Source of the DNA: Neopestalotiopsis rosae
Taxonomy: Eukaryota > Ascomycota > Sordariomycetes > Amphisphaeriales > Sporocadaceae
Assembly (NCBI GenBank): GCA_023078685.1
Contig: JALGAS010000001.1
Span: forward strand, 1,488,001-1,552,000
Direction of reading: 5' to 3'
Length of the DNA: 64,000 nt
The notes under the pieces were generated by a model. The model was not told the origin of the DNA. It was given only the letters and a program-made list of their open reading frames with translations, and made no database searches. The stretch's first letter is position 1, and each line of letters begins with the position of its first letter. Positions 31,372-44,041 of the stretch are shown in pieces. Both the position numbers and the translations under genes were made by a program.

Positions 31372-33220
31372 TCATGCAGGCCATTGTTCGTTTTGTATGT
31401 CGATGACACGGCGTCTCCTGGTGCCCGCATTCTTGCATGTCCGACATACTTTTCGCCTTGATTCTGACAGACATTTCTTGCAATTTGCTCGATCTTGAAA
31501 ACAATCATGGCATTTCAATTTCGGCCGGCAATTTGGACACATCTTCATGCCCTCAATTCCGCTCTGGATCTTCGACAATTGCTGCTCCACTTCCCTATAA
31601 CCTTCAAGATCTTTCCGCTTGTGTCGCCATGATCCTAGTGTCAAACATAACCCGATTGCTTTATTTAGGCAACCTTCATCGCCACAACTAAGTTTCTTAA
31701 TTGCATCTTCCAGAAGAAGTTCGGCTTGGCAAAAGTCTCCACGGTCGTGGTACGAGGTGGCGACAATTTTGACAGCAATGCCAAAGGCCATTGCCTTGCT
31801 TGACCACACGGGGCTCTGTGAGAAACAGGATTCTGTAGATCCAAGAACATCGCGAGCTGATTCTTCGCCCCGGAGCCTTTGATCACATACCCAGAAGCAT
31901 GCGTAAGAGTAATAACAGCTCATAAGAATGCATGCCTCCGAGTCCCGCCACTCCTCCACTGGCAGGTAATTGGTGTTGTAACAATCATTCCACACGAGCA
32001 AAAACTTTCTCCAAAGGACCTCTTTTTGGATGTGGTCCTTCAGACAATACTGAGATTGTGAAACTGAATTTCTCAGCCTTGAGGCTTTCGCCTCAGATCT
32101 TGGTTGATTCTGGGGGTTTTGTTCATGGCGTTCTTTCGTATCTTTTCGTTTCTTCTTGACAGACTTGATGTGATCTCGACAGAAATACTGAGCATAGGTG
32201 GACCAGAGCTGTAATACGAGCATATTCTCATCGTTAATTCTTTCGTCCAACACCATGAGTGTCATGCGGAATCCAAGTCTCATGGTTGCCATGAAATCGA
32301 TCTCTTCGACTTCAGTGAGGGAATTCGTGATCGTGGATATGGGGCAGTCTTTTCCCTGAAGATTGAAGCAAGTATTTCTGAGCTTTCCAAGGATGATCGA
32401 CACAGCTTTGAATTGTGGAGCCCGTCGGTCAAATCCACGGAGGACAAGAGCTAGACGCCAAATCCTTCCCAGGAACAACGGATCAGGGAAACGAGCGAGC
32501 CGTTCAAACCAATGGCTGAGTTTTGAAAGGAGAAATTTGGCGTGAGAAAGCTGATTGCAACGGATGAAAGTCGAGATGGAGTCGCATTGTGCCTCTATAT
32601 GCATCCATGTACGGAGTTGTGCCTCTCTACCATCGGAACTCAAAAAATCCGACGTGATGGACCGACCAACTACTCTGGCCCCCGTGAAACATCGAGTCAA
32701 GGAAATGATGGATCGAGTAGAAAAGCCGCTCCTGAGGTCTATACCGCAGAAACACGGGTTGTGTTGGAATCGTCGTGTTGTAACGGATTCCAATCAGTGG
32801 TATTATTTTTCCATCTATACGGGTGGGTGGCCTCTTTTTTGATGGCCGTCACCCGTGTAGGCTTCTTCGTTATATTATTCCCGTTGCGGCGGTCGTTTCT
32901 CTTTGGACATCTTTTGGAAAGCTGACTCTGGCTGTGGGAGACTTCGTTATTAGTATTTGAAGGGAGAAAACGGTGGATGATCTTGTAGATCAAGATAACC
33001 TCAAAGATTTCTGGACTATGGTGCCGACGACTCTATAATCTGAGACGTACCTGATTGTAAAGTCATATAGAGTTTCCAGCATCTCCCTGAAAACCTTGCT
33101 GGAGATATTTTCCATTATATATAAATCCTCGATTACTGTAGTGATATTGGACCATTTGAACTGTTTCTGCATCTCTGACGAGACACCGTCGGAACGAGGC
33201 CTTGAATTCAGCTCGCTCAT
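31372..33220 (-). CDS. Clr5-domain-type protein with Cys-rich tail; exon structure uncertain
   Basis: The first exon starts at an ATG near 33220 (MSELNSRPRSDG). It reads FKWSNITTVIEDLYIMENIS and VFREMLETLYDFTIR, which fits the Clr5 domain pattern (W..I..LY....L..V...M...Y.F) up to a GTACGT donor at about 33050. A long exon, 32793-31372 (473 residues), carries the helical body typical of Clr5 proteins (WFERLARFPDPLFLGRIWRL, MRLGFRMTLMVLDERINDEN). It ends in a Cys-rich segment with paired Cys (MCPNCRPKLKCHDCFQDRAN, CKKCLSESRRKVCRTC) that could bind zinc. The linker 32793-33050 is shifted or spliced in a way I could not resolve, and the usual second half of the Clr5 domain is missing, so it may be decaying. 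Clr5 proteins are presumed DNA-binding regulators. Confidence 0.5.
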
Positions 33221-33899
33221 CTTGACGCTGCTTGATGCCTTCAACCTATGATCTGACAGCTTCAAAAAGAGTGGTTTTGTCAAATCCAAGAAAAGATAGC
33301 GGGTCAGACCGTATTGTGATCCAAGGAACGAGAGAAGCGGGTGATGACGCCCAACACATGATCAACCGTGCCCAAGCAATGTAATTGGAGTTGGAGTATG
33401 GTATTCCACCAACAAGCTTGTTCGCATCGAAGACTTGTTGAGGAAGAAAGGTGAGGTAGTTACATGTGTCACAACCTGGGAGCCTTATCGACCGATCACT
33501 CTGAAGGGTTGTACAAACCCCTCACTTCACACTTGCGCATCATTGGTCAGATGCATAACAGCGAAGATGGTGTGTGGGGTGAATAATAAGGAACATCCAA
33601 TAACATGTCGATATGGGCCAGCCTAATGAAGCAATCACTAAACTGCAAGACGTAGTGCTATAACAATAGATTCAAGCAGAAAGCTGTATTTGAACTATCT
33701 CAGGAAGGATTTCGGGCGTGCGATCTGAAGCCCACTGATATAAGATTAGCTCTTCCTCCACTCTTCGATTTCCAAATCTCCTTCTTGTCAATTGATTCCT
33801 TCACTTCGAAACAGTCAGAACTTGTCGTTATTCAGATTAACACCACTATTCTCTAGCTCATTCGTTGGTCCAACACTTATTATAAGTGCTAAGTACCAA

Positions 33900-35364
33900 A
33901 TTATGTCTCACTTCGATGATAAGCTCAGCACTCAAGCTAACAAAGCTCCGGATGGCAACGAGCTGAATCCCGAATCCCGTTATTCTACGAATGACATGCC
34001 AGAGAAGTATGTTGGAGTTTACGTAGTCACAGACATAAAATTCCTATAGCTGACGATATTGCGCTACCCACAGTCTACCTGTTGACGAAGAGGTACCTCG
34101 GTCCTGGGACCTGGGCTTACACCAAGTTAAGAAAACTTGTGACCGAAGCTCGAGGGGAAGCAACGGAGCAGATTGTAAGGTTTGTGTCGAGACAGTACGT
34201 CATCAGAAGGTTCACTAGTCTTACCTCCTTGACAAATTCTGACACCTTCAAGCCTGAGAGGTACCAAGCTCATCTTTGTCGTTGGTAAAGCTGGCACGGG
34301 CAAAACGACCATACTCTCTGAACTAACCGGTCTGAGTGGATTGGAACCAGAACATTCCACAAATACGGGTAAGTCTACATGAACTCTGATGACTTGAGAT
34401 AAGTCGCTTGCGCAGATTTCTAATGCGTTCTCAATAAGGTACCAAGGAGTATTACATCTGCCCTGCGATCATTGATGATGAACAATATCTGTTCATCGAT
34501 ACGGCCGGATTTGGAGATCCCAAATGCGATGATCTTGACACTTTCCATAACATTGTCAGTTGTTTGATGGCCGTTGGGTCCTTCGTTCAAGTCGTCGGGG
34601 TCTTGTTTGTTCTAGGAAGACCAGGAACACGCTTGGATCAGCAAGACGCCAAAACCCTTCGCTGGGTTCAATGTTTCTGCGGTCCTGAATTCTTCCGAAA
34701 TGTAACATTTGTGACCAGTTTTTGGGATTCGTACAGCGCCACTTACTTCAAAAAAGCCTACGGGACAATACAATGCCTGCTCGAAGACGAGACTTTCCGT
34801 CAAGTTTTGCACCCTTTCGATCAACTCAAGAGTTACCATGGCGCCTATATTTACCACCATGGAGTCAACGGTGGGGAACTTACCATGGAGTCCCACCCAG
34901 GTCTCGCACTTTCACTTGAGGAGAACACAGAAGAGCGCCGTGACGAGCTTTATGAGTTGATTCGTCGGCGCTATGCACAACAGAAGTTCAAACCTGTCAA
35001 CATACAATTCAGGACAGAGCTAGAGAAAGGTGTGCCGTTTCTGGAAACCGAGGCTTCCAAGGTACTTCAAGCTCCTGCTGTCGGAACCACCGTCAGAATT
35101 ACTGGCGGTAAGTGTGTTACTCAAATGCCGAACGACCTGCCTGTTGCTACAGTCCCAGCTCCGGAAACGACAAGCTCTGATACTCAGCCGAACTCTTGGA
35201 CCACTTGGACTGAAAGCGTTGGGAGATGGTTTGAGCTCACCATCAGCCTTGCCAAATACTTCGCAGCGGCTCGTCAGCAGAGCGGATCGGAAACTACTGG
35301 TCGCATAAAGGATGCCTGGGACAGCATTCGTTCTTGGTGGTCGTCGGGCTTCAAGACGTCTTGA
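33900..35364 (+). CDS. AIG1/dynamin-like P-loop GTPase (G-domain protein)
   Basis: ATG at 33903. Exon 1 ends at a GTATGT donor (about 34008). The G-domain exon has LIFVVGKAGTGKTTILSELT (P-loop GxxxxGKT). It is followed by a 70-bp intron, 34369-34438 (donor GTAAGT, acceptor AATAAG). The last exon, 34439-35364, has YLFIDTAGFGDPKCDDLDTF (G3 DxxG), VGVLFVLGRPGTRL and FFRNVTFVTSFWDSY (G4-like position). A C-terminal helical region carries amphipathic WFELTISLAKYFAAARQ and SIRSWWSSGF. This layout matches fungal G-domain proteins related to AIG1/septin-type GTPases. One problem: the exon between 34078 and 34200 cannot be joined in phase to the P-loop exon with consensus sites. A join using GTACGT in another frame works at its 3' side only. 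It is either a frameshift or an unusual splice. Confidence 0.7.
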
Positions 35365-38009
35365 AGTTAGAATTCTTTAAATGATCAATTGTCTTTGAAA
35401 CAGACACGGAGAACAACTTGCTTTTTGTTTCGCACGGCCACTGAGTTTTGTTCTGTCTGTGCTTTGGAACGGCTTTTAGTTCAACGTCTCATGACACTCA
35501 TTCTTCAATGCTGCAGGGGCTTATGCAGCGGCGCCTCTCATTTTCTTCTCCCATTCTTCCTCAAGTCTCCATTGTTTGCGTCAAACTGAGTTTCTGAAGG
35601 CTGATATGCACATGTATGAGCTCTATTCGACTATGATTATGAACGCTTTTTCTCTTTATTTCAATTGATTTATCTTTGAATTGGTCTTCTTTGACTCGTC
35701 TCGCACACTTAGGGCTTTTTGTCATCGTCTCTGCTGTCATGATTTGCTTTATCGAAAGGACTCTGTGGGGTAGAAGTCAGGCGATCTGTGCCTGTAACCA
35801 CCTGGGGGACTGGGTAGTGGCACTCCTTCTCAAACATGTCAGCTGTCAATGCTCATGTCCGCAACATCGGTGACGTACGATATCGTCTTTCAATAGAGGT
35901 GTAACATCCTCGCTTGATCGGAACAGAAGTTCTTTGCCTTTATATCCTCGCTTTACTAGTTCGCAAAATCCTCTGCTAATCTACTACATTCGCTGCACCA
36001 CTTCATGATTCTCCGCCCGTCTCTTTCGTCTTAAGTAGATCACTTGGCCTTTCCGAAATGCGAATCGAATATCGCAAGAGAGCATGGGAGAACCTGCAGT
36101 CTTTGACATATCATATTAGTTTCTACTGTAGCTTTCCAACGACTTTCTTGGTTCGTGCTGACGTCCATCATTCCATTTTCGGCGACATCTGGAAACAACA
36201 CATCTCAGCTTACTATAGATCGTGGCGGGACCGGGTTATCTTCTCTTTAATCTTGCCGACGGAATCGCCAGGTCGATGACACGGCGTCATTCACCAACAC
36301 TCATTTGTATGCTTCTGGGTCGGACCGCAAGTCAGTGAGCATGCTCGATAGGATGCCCAGACTTTACCCCCACATGCACTAGGCCCAGAAAGCCATAGTT
36401 GCAAAAATGTTGGTTCCTTTTGTCTACCTTTGTCTGCCTTTTTCTCCAGCGCAGACGTTCACCCTTGTCGTTCTCTCAGCAACGACTTCCCCAGACAACA
36501 GTCTCCCGCCGATGCGTCATGAATAGGTGAAAAACCACAAACGGATGATGAAATGTGTTTCAAGCACGAGAAGGTGACAGATCCGGGTCGACTAAATGAT
36601 GTCTATTTAGGACGTGCTAGAATTAATTGAGCATGGTTAAATAAGATCCAGAAATGGCGCTCGAGAACGATAATTTTCGTCCATATGGGTGGGAGCCAAA
36701 TTCGTTACTGACTGTATTGCCACATACTGTATAACACCCAGACAGATTTTTTCCGCTTTGCCGGTCTGCTGTTAGCGTCCGTTCTGAACTCCGTGCCTGG
36801 ATGCTGGATTAGGTCCACATAATTCTGGGCTGCTCCTTCCGCCGACCAGGCAGATTTGATAGCGCAACTGTTGCCATGCATCAACTGTCGCGTGAGCGGA
36901 TAACTGGTTTCGAACTGGACAGTGGCCAACGATTCCTATATACCATACCCCATCCCAACTCAGGATGTTGGACTACGAGATGATGCCCGTGCCAGGTGAC
37001 CAGAGTCGACTGTCCGCGAAAACAGCAAAATGGATTCTTCCGGAATCGTTTAACACTGTGTCATTGCGGAACACGCAATTATCATGTTCTCTTGAATCAT
37101 CAAATCTCGGAAAGGTATCCGCTTTGCCTGTCAACGGCGGAGTGATTCTTATTGATGCTGATAAGTACTGTTTGAGGCTGTTCAGAATATTTCAAGGTAC
37201 AAGTAAATTATTCGGTGCAGGTTTCAATTCCGACCCATATAGCACGAAATTAGTGTCCTGGAGACCACTATGTACCGTTTCACTTTCGTACGCAACTCTG
37301 CTTACACCTTGGAAGGAACCGACGCATATTTCCCAAGAAAGTAAAACATGCGCATGGCCGTACCTATCTGGTACGGCAAAGTACATGTCCCAGACCACTT
37401 GAGGGCGGTACACCAGCGTTGTGGAGTGCGGTCACCGTATCGGCCTGGCAGAATCACTCTTGTCGTTGCTGTTTGCTCAACCCCAAATACACATCAAGTG
37501 TTGACGGTCCACGTCCGGAAAGCCGGAGTTAAGGTCCACATATCCTCGGGTTGCGGGCGTATGATCCACACCTCCCCAGTAATGTGGGCCTCGATGTTGA
37601 TATCGATGGCGATTGTGCGATGCATCACCTTCATGACTTCAAGACATTTCAAGCACAGAGAAGTGGAGGTCTACAGTAATGTACTTCGTCCAGCATGATC
37701 CATTCTCCACCTCAGCAAGACTCAAAATCGGTCTTTGCAATTTGAGATGACGGTCACCATAATGTATTATCCGGCGGCTAGCAAGTTTGCTGGAGGAAGC
37801 GACAAGCCAGACCACATCTCTTCCGTGCATCAACGCTGTAAACAGGCCACTCCTTTTATATGCCTAAGAGCTGAAACCGTACACTAAAATCCATTCCAAC
37901 CCATAGTCGACCGGCCATGGTTCTGTATTGTTGGCCTAATATGTAAACAGCCTCTAGTGCGCTTTTGTAGCCGGCTCACCTGGCTCGTCAAGCTTGACTT
38001 TTTATCGTC
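35365..38009. other. Intergenic region with one R2 repeat copy
   Basis: No gene is supported over 2.6 kb. About 37345-37580 matches the R2 repeat on the plus strand (CATGCGCATGGC, GCGGTACACCAGCGTTGTGG, CCGGAAAGCCGGAGTTAAGG, CCACATATCCTCGG). Confidence 0.5.
37345..37580 (+). repeat. R2 dispersed repeat, copy 5' of the P450
   Basis: Shares the order 'GCGGTACACCAGC ... CCGGAAAGCCGGAGTTAAGG ... TCCTCGGGTTGCGGGCGTATG' with 42.9 kb and 46.4 kb. It is about 570 bp 5' of the P450 start. Confidence 0.6.
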
Positions 38010-38017
38010 TATATAAG
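38010..38017 (+). promoter_or_regulatory. TATA box of the P450 gene
   Basis: TATATAAG, 137 bp upstream of the ATG at 38154, followed by a pyrimidine-rich leader. Confidence 0.55.
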
Positions 38018-38153
38018 CCCTTCTATCTTCCTCCTCCTTCGAATTTTATTGTTGCTGCCAAATACGTCCATCAACCTCCTGCTATCTAATTCATGATCCA
38101 GATACCACATAAAGTATCATCACCTACCTATATTCCGGTTCAACTGCAGGACC

Positions 38154-40086
38154 ATGGCAACAGAGGTAATTGTCCATTCCGGTGCAGAAGTCTTCCGTCT
38201 GTCCGTATTTCTTGCCCAACTACTGCAGCATGCACCGACCAAATCCTTCGTTTTCGGTTTCTTGTGTGTTGTCACAGCCTTGTGGTACGTGGTCCCTTAT
38301 ATGACCTCGCCGCTTCATAGATATCCGGGGCCCTTCTTGGCGGGTGAGTATCAACTCCTTGAACTGTCGTAATCGACCATCTCACATATCTTCTAGCTTT
38401 GTCGAACTATTGGCGGATGTACTATGCCGCAAAGGGGTCCATGCACCTCAAGATGAAATCCTTGCATGAAAAGTACGGCCCCATCGTGAGGACAGCGCCC
38501 AACCAGATTGACTTGGACTGTCCATCATTAATCAAAATATGCTTCGAGCGACAAGGGCAATTCCCAAAGGTATTCCATGTTTTCCTCTCTTTCTTCAACC
38601 GAATCTGTCTTTTTCATGCTTGATCTCTATTGTCAGTGCGTTGACTGATAGTACCAGACTGAATTCTACTCAGTGAGCGGTGTGAAACAGAACGGAAAGA
38701 TCACATACAATATTTTCAGCGAAACTAGCTCGATCATTCACGCGAGAACAAAAAAGCCGGTAGCAAAGTACTATTCTCCGAAGAGTGTACTTGCTTTGGA
38801 ATCCAAGGTAGATGAGATCATCAGTCACTTCACCTGCCACCTTGACAATCGATTTGCCGGCAGTGGCTCGAGTTTTGGCCCGGTCTTCGATTTCGGCCAG
38901 TGGCTGCTTTATCGTGAGTGACGTTCTATCTCCACGACTCAGGTCCCAAGGCTGCTTCCTATGTTAATATTGCTTTGACTGTTTAGTGACGTGGGATCTC
39001 GTTGGACAAGTTACCTTCAGCAGACCCTTCGGGTACCTTGACAAAGGATTCGACTTTGACGGGACTCTTCGCATTTCTAGAAAAGCCGTAGGCTATCTGT
39101 CTGTTGTTGGGATGCAACCTTCCCTTGACTACTTCTTGGACAAAAACCCGTTCTGTCGCATTGGCCCACCCGGCTTCAACGCTCTTGTGAACATCTCACT
39201 AGAGCAGCTGGGACGTAGAACCAAGGGGACAGACAAACGTGACGACAGCCAGGCCGACTTCCTAGATCACTTCATCGAAGCTAAAGCATCCGCACCAGAC
39301 GTGGTTGATGATCCGAAGATCTTATCATACCTACTGATCAACATGGCCGCCGGCGCCGATACGACTGCCATCACTTTGCGTTCCATATTCTACCTCTCGC
39401 TCAAGCATCCCAAGGTCTGGGCTAGACTCGAGAAAGAGGTCATCGCTGCTACTCGTGCGAGAGGAGGAGACGCTGAAGACGCTCCAGTCTCCTTTCAGAC
39501 AGCACGCGCTATTCCATACCTCGAGGCGGTCACGCGCGAGTCGCTCCGCTTGTATCCTGGGAACTGTTTCTCCATGGAAAGGTACGTTCCCAAGGGAGGC
39601 CTTCACCTTCCCGACGGATCCCTTGTGCCGGAAGGGACAGCAGTGGGCTTCAATGCCTACGTGATCAACCGCAATCAAGACATCTGGGGTCCAGATGCGG
39701 AATGTTTCGTGCCCGAGCGGTGGATTCGGGACGAGGGACAGGAGTCTGAGGAACGGTACAGGGAACGCATTTCGAACATGATGAAACATGATCTCTCATT
39801 TGGTGGTGGGAATCGCAAATGCATCGGTATGCATCTCGGGCTGATGGAGGTTTATAAGATCGCTGCGACATTGATTCGCCGTTATGAGTTCGAGCTTGTC
39901 AGTAAGCGATGGAAGATCTTTTGCCACTTCTTAGGCCCATATTTCACCGGGTCCCAGGGTTTAGGTCCACAACTTAAGTTCTTCATTTACAGGCGAGGTC
40001 CACTTTACAGGTTCCAGAGTGCTCCAGTGCGCAGCTACATATTAAGAAATATTGCCACAGCTTCCACAGTTCGAAACGGCAATTGA
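38154..40086 (+). CDS. Cytochrome P450, pisatin-demethylase/benzoate-hydroxylase type
   Basis: Four exons (38154-38343, 38397-38569, 38658-38913, 38987-40086), all with GT-AG introns and matching phases, give 572 residues. The N-terminus has a membrane anchor (FVFGFLCVVTALWYVV) and HRYPGPFLA. Class motifs are complete: I-helix AGADTT near residue 327, ESLR (ExxR) near 390, PERW near 449 and heme loop FGGGNRKCIG with the Cys near 485. The N-terminal half (HEKYGPIVRTAPNQIDLDCP) is close in style to pisatin demethylase-like fungal P450s. It would oxidise a small hydrophobic substrate at the ER with a P450 reductase. The C-terminus has an extra basic tail after the usual end. The gene is convergent with an MFS exporter, suggesting detoxification or a small metabolic cluster. 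Confidence 0.9.
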
Positions 40087-40139
40087 ATAGTGCCGGAACT
40101 GTATATCCTTCCCAGGAAAAGGAGCAACGGAACAGAGAC

Positions 40140-40185
40140 CTGCCTGATAAATGTGGATCTTATAACCGCATTCCGCTGTACCACT
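40140..40185 (-). repeat. Short R2 fragment between P450 and MFS
   Basis: ATGTGGATCTTATAACCGCA resembles ATGTGGGTCTTATAACCATA at 11297 (R2, minus orientation). It is a weak, short match. Confidence 0.3.
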
Positions 40186-40642
40186 TTCCATTAACTAAAG
40201 TTCTAGTCTACCAGCCTGCCGGCCCGAGACATATGTGGTATTGTTCAAGGCTAACTGTCTTCAGAAGTATGTCCAACCCCATCCAAATTACAGAAAGCGC
40301 TTGCGTGGATACAGGAAGGGCACGGTATATCATTATCTCCAGATTTTCCTTTTCATTTCACCATATCCGAAGCCATACCGGTATCCGTGGCCAATGACTC
40401 TGGGACATATGCATAGCAATATGGCGAGATGTATCAATTATGGATTAAAATGTCCTGATTCAGTTCTAAACTCTAAACTCAAACGTATGCACACCATTTG
40501 ACTTGATAAATAACCTGTCTCTTCCTCGTATGCTACAATGACTCTTAACAAAACAATATACGATCATGCCAAACCAAATCGTAAACGCAACTAGTACCTA
40601 AGATTCTCCCTGGGCACACCTTCACTCGTGAACCCTGTTGCG

Positions 40643-42589
40643 TCAGACCTCGAGATCCACAGCCTTGGAGGATTCGCAACCACTGCCATTTGATCCCTGA
40701 GCGTAGACGTAGTGCCCGAAAGCACTTTTCAAGCTTACGAAACTAGAAGAAGCCAAGCATAGAGCACCGGCAACAATATTGATATAGAAGCACCGTCGAA
40801 CTGTTCTCGTGATAGCCTCCAGCACGCCTGCATATAACTCCGGATACTTCATCAAGAGAGCTGAGTTTTCTTCAGCAAGCAGCCCACGCAGATCCTGAGG
40901 GGATATATCTTCAGGGAACATCAGAGACTGAAGAAGCTGGACCCCAACATTGTAGTATACGGCGCCGGCTATGGCTACACCAACAACACCGCCACTAGTC
41001 TGTGCCACTTTATGAAGAGCGATGTTGTCTCTTCGCTGGTCACGAGAAATTTGACTGTCCATAGATTCCAGAAACTTCGAGGACATGGTGAGTGTGCTTT
41101 GCCACATGAGCCCAACCCCAGTACCACTGATAGCTTCGCATGCCATGACAGAGTGGATCGAAGCATCAACTGTGATGCTCTGCTGGAGACTAGAGCCGAT
41201 CGTCAGGAGAGCTGCTCCGATGACGACAAGCAGACGTTCGCAAGACATTGCCTTGACGAGATAAATGGATGCCGGCATGGCCACGACGAAGGCTCCGGCG
41301 AATGGCAGGAAGTGCTTTGCAGCGTCGAAGGCGCTATCCCGGTGTACAAGAGTGAAGTAAATTGGCGTATAGTACAAAGTGGTGCCGCATACGATCGAAG
41401 CAAGAAAGACGCACAATTCCGAAAAGAATACTCCAGAGTGGCGCGCGACAATAATTGGAATTGCCGTGTCCTGTCGTTCTCCTCGACGAATCCTCGTGAG
41501 TTGCAGAAGCGTGTAGGCGGTTAAGATTCCGGCCACGAGATCAAGTAGGATCCACACCACGATCGTGGGCGCAGACTTCCAAGCCCATACAGGACCCGAG
41601 AATGTGCAACCTAGCCCAAAAAGGATGAAGAAGGTCATCCATGAGACAATCCCAATCCACTCCGATCTCTTGGGAGCTTCTTCTCGGTTGTACTGTTTAT
41701 TCATTGAATTGTTGTTACTTTCTCTCTGCTGCTTGCAGGTCAGTAGAGACGCGTAACCGTGGATTAGACGCTCACCTGTTTCTCGGCTGTCGGTTCATCC
41801 GACCGCAGCGAATGACTCTCGTAGCCCATGAGGAGCAGTACTGCGGCAATCATGAGCACTGGGATGACGATGAAAAAAGCCTAGAATGAGTCAGCCATTT
41901 GGATATATGATTTGCTTCATGCGTTGTATACCCAGCGCCAGGTCGCGTGTTTGGCCTCAGCAAAGGCCCCACTGACCAACGGGCCCACGAACAGGCCCAA
42001 TGGGAAGAAAATGCCAATGAATCCCTGAACCTTGGTGAACTCACTACGAGGGACCATTTGTACGTTTTCGAAGAGGGCGCTTTGACTTATTAGCGTTTGG
42101 TACCTAAGCATTAGAAGCCTTACATTTGATCAAAGATCACGGAGCCTATAGCCAGAATAACTCGGCCGAATATGATTGTCTCCATATTTGTGGCGAAACC
42201 TACGAATAGGGAACCAAGGATGCTGAACATTGCTCCAACAATGCCGAGCGTTTTCGGTTTGCAGACACTCGAAAGCTTCCTGACCACTGGGACAAATGCC
42301 ACACCAGCCAGAGCATAGACTAGGTTCAGCCAAGGCAACATCTGTATCTTGCCAAAAGCATTGAAGATAGGGACTTGGATGTTGGCAATGTTACTGGTAT
42401 TATAACCTGGCGGGATTTCTCAGTCATTGATCACATGAAATGCAAGACGCAGTTCATCGCCGAAAAAGGTAAGAAGAGTAAGAAGCGAGGTGTAGAGAAT
42501 TAATTGTGTCTTCTCTTACCGTCGATCAAGGAAAACAACGCATTGCCACAAAACAGCAATGGCCCGACTTTTCTGATTGATTGGGACAT
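40643..42589 (-). CDS. MFS transporter, DHA2-like, 553 residues
   Basis: Five exons on the minus strand: 42589-42520, 42406-42124, 42085-41932, 41880-41776 and 41692-40643. All phases agree. The protein starts MSQSIRKVGPLLFCGNALFS and has many TM helices: FVPVVRKL between helices, LGIVGAMFSILGSLFVGFAT, GFIGIFFPLGLFVGPLVSGA with WRW (MFS motif C-like), AFFIVIPVLMIAAVLLLMGY and others up to about 12-14. The last exon holds LLDLVAGILTAYTLLQL, VFLASIVCGTTLYYTPIYF and SVMACEAISGTGVGLMWQST. This layout fits proton-driven multidrug or toxin exporters of fungal clusters. The intron 42086-42123 would be only 38 bp. It converges on the P450, 556 bp apart. Confidence 0.85.
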
Positions 42590-42669
42590 GTTGCGGGAAA
42601 TGATGTTTCAACTGGCTGTGCTGATTTGAAAATCAGAATGCACAGTTTTTGTGTTTCATGGGACTGTCA

Positions 42670-42677
42670 CTTATATA
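42670..42677 (-). promoter_or_regulatory. TATA box of the MFS gene
   Basis: TATATAAG on the minus strand, 81 bp upstream of the ATG at 42589. Confidence 0.5.
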
Positions 42678-42889
42678 CACTTCTAGGTGTTATCGATTGA
42701 CAACCCATAAGCAAGCGATTAGGCATCCATGCAAACATTCAAAGAAAGTGCACTAGTTATGGTCTCGACAGACAAGGTTTGTTTTGCAACCTTGATTGAC
42801 AGCGTCTGACTCAAAGAAGGCGAATCAAAGCTCATCAATTGCTCTGTGCTTGAGCAAACATTCTGATGATCACAATGACGCCAGCACAG

Positions 42890-43500
42890 CGGAATGCGGT
42901 CATAAGACCCGTATCGGACAGATCAAACCCCTGTTGCTATTGCCACTCTTACCGGATCACAGGGAGAGGCACTATGGACTCCACGGACTACGTCCGGGAA
43001 ACCGGAGCTAAGGCCCACAATATCTACGGCTTGCGGACGTATGATCCACCCGCCAAGCAAACATGGCACGGGCAAGTCGAATAATTGACCAACCGAGTCA
43101 GATTGACAAGACGCATCGACGTACTGTGCAGTAGCTCTTGGTTGTCAGTACCTGTGGGTAGGTAGGTAGCCGTAGAAGCCGGCTCCAGAGTGTTTCCCCT
43201 CCTGACCACCAACACATGTTTGTTCTTCTTCGATCTTCATGGGTGCATGACCATGACTACAAGGATGGCCGGAAGCAACTGGGGCTGTAACTGTACTATG
43301 TAATCCTTGTCCAGTGCATGTCGACACCCCCATACCAGGCAACAAACACACAGGAGTTCCCTACACTCCACTCCCGCGTTCCATAGCTTGTTCAATACTC
43401 TGTAGGTATAGCCACTCTGTTAGCCCATAATAGCTATACCGGCTATGACTCCCAATTTGCACTGCCTCATGAACTGAATTTTGGCTCAACGTGATGATGC
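42890..43500 (+). repeat. R2 repeat, long copy 1 (direct repeat of 46475-47310)
   Basis: About 600 bp aligning in direct orientation with 46475-47310. Shared blocks include CAAGCAAACATGGCACGGGC, ACCGAGTCAGATTGACAAGA, CACACAGGAGTTCC and TCTGTAGGTATAGCCACTCT. Differences are mostly C/T or G/A. This copy lacks an internal ~250 bp present in the other. Confidence 0.8.
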
Positions 43501-43891
43501 TATATTCCTTATGTGAATGCAAAAAATGAATTTTCCTGGAGGCCTGTGATACTGTGATTGTTTCCGCATTTTCCGTCTAGGAAGCCCCTGTCGGTACACG
43601 ATTTTCACAAAACCTTATCCCTCGACGAGGGTATCCGGTCTATTGTTCTGAGAACCCGCTTGTCGCCATAATTTGGATTGCATGATACCACGTACAGCAC
43701 AACGTGTCGTGATCGAAATCTGAGGCTTTCACTAGTTGGCTTGCACAGCCCACTCGAGACCATGTATACCCAGCGCAGCATCACCCTCTGCTTTCCGGAA
43801 GTTTGCGGCTCGCCTTTGAGGTCTGGCATGTATTTTTCCACTTGGGGGCGGGGCAACTACATTCCCTACATGGCAGTGCCAGAAACAGCAG

Positions 43892-43899
43892 TATTTAAA
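43892..43899 (+). promoter_or_regulatory. TATA-like box of the nucleoside-hydrolase-like gene
   Basis: TATTTAAA, 143 bp upstream of the ATG at 44042. Confidence 0.35.
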
Positions 43900-44041
43900 C
43901 CTACGGAATGGTCACCACAGCTATTCTTCTGTGTCCAGAAACATCTCGTCCTCCAACCTCTCGCTTCATCCATTGCAAAATATTCCAACATTCTGCTGCA
44001 ACTATTTGATCATTTACACCAAGCGTTCCCGATCCATAATC

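Noticed and set aside
36058..36279. Short plus-strand frame starting with a good ATG
   Set aside because: It has no motif, no splice signals and no repeat or gene context; length is within chance expectation.
41012..41524. 170-residue plus-strand frame
   Set aside because: It lies entirely antisense to the last exon of the well-supported MFS gene.
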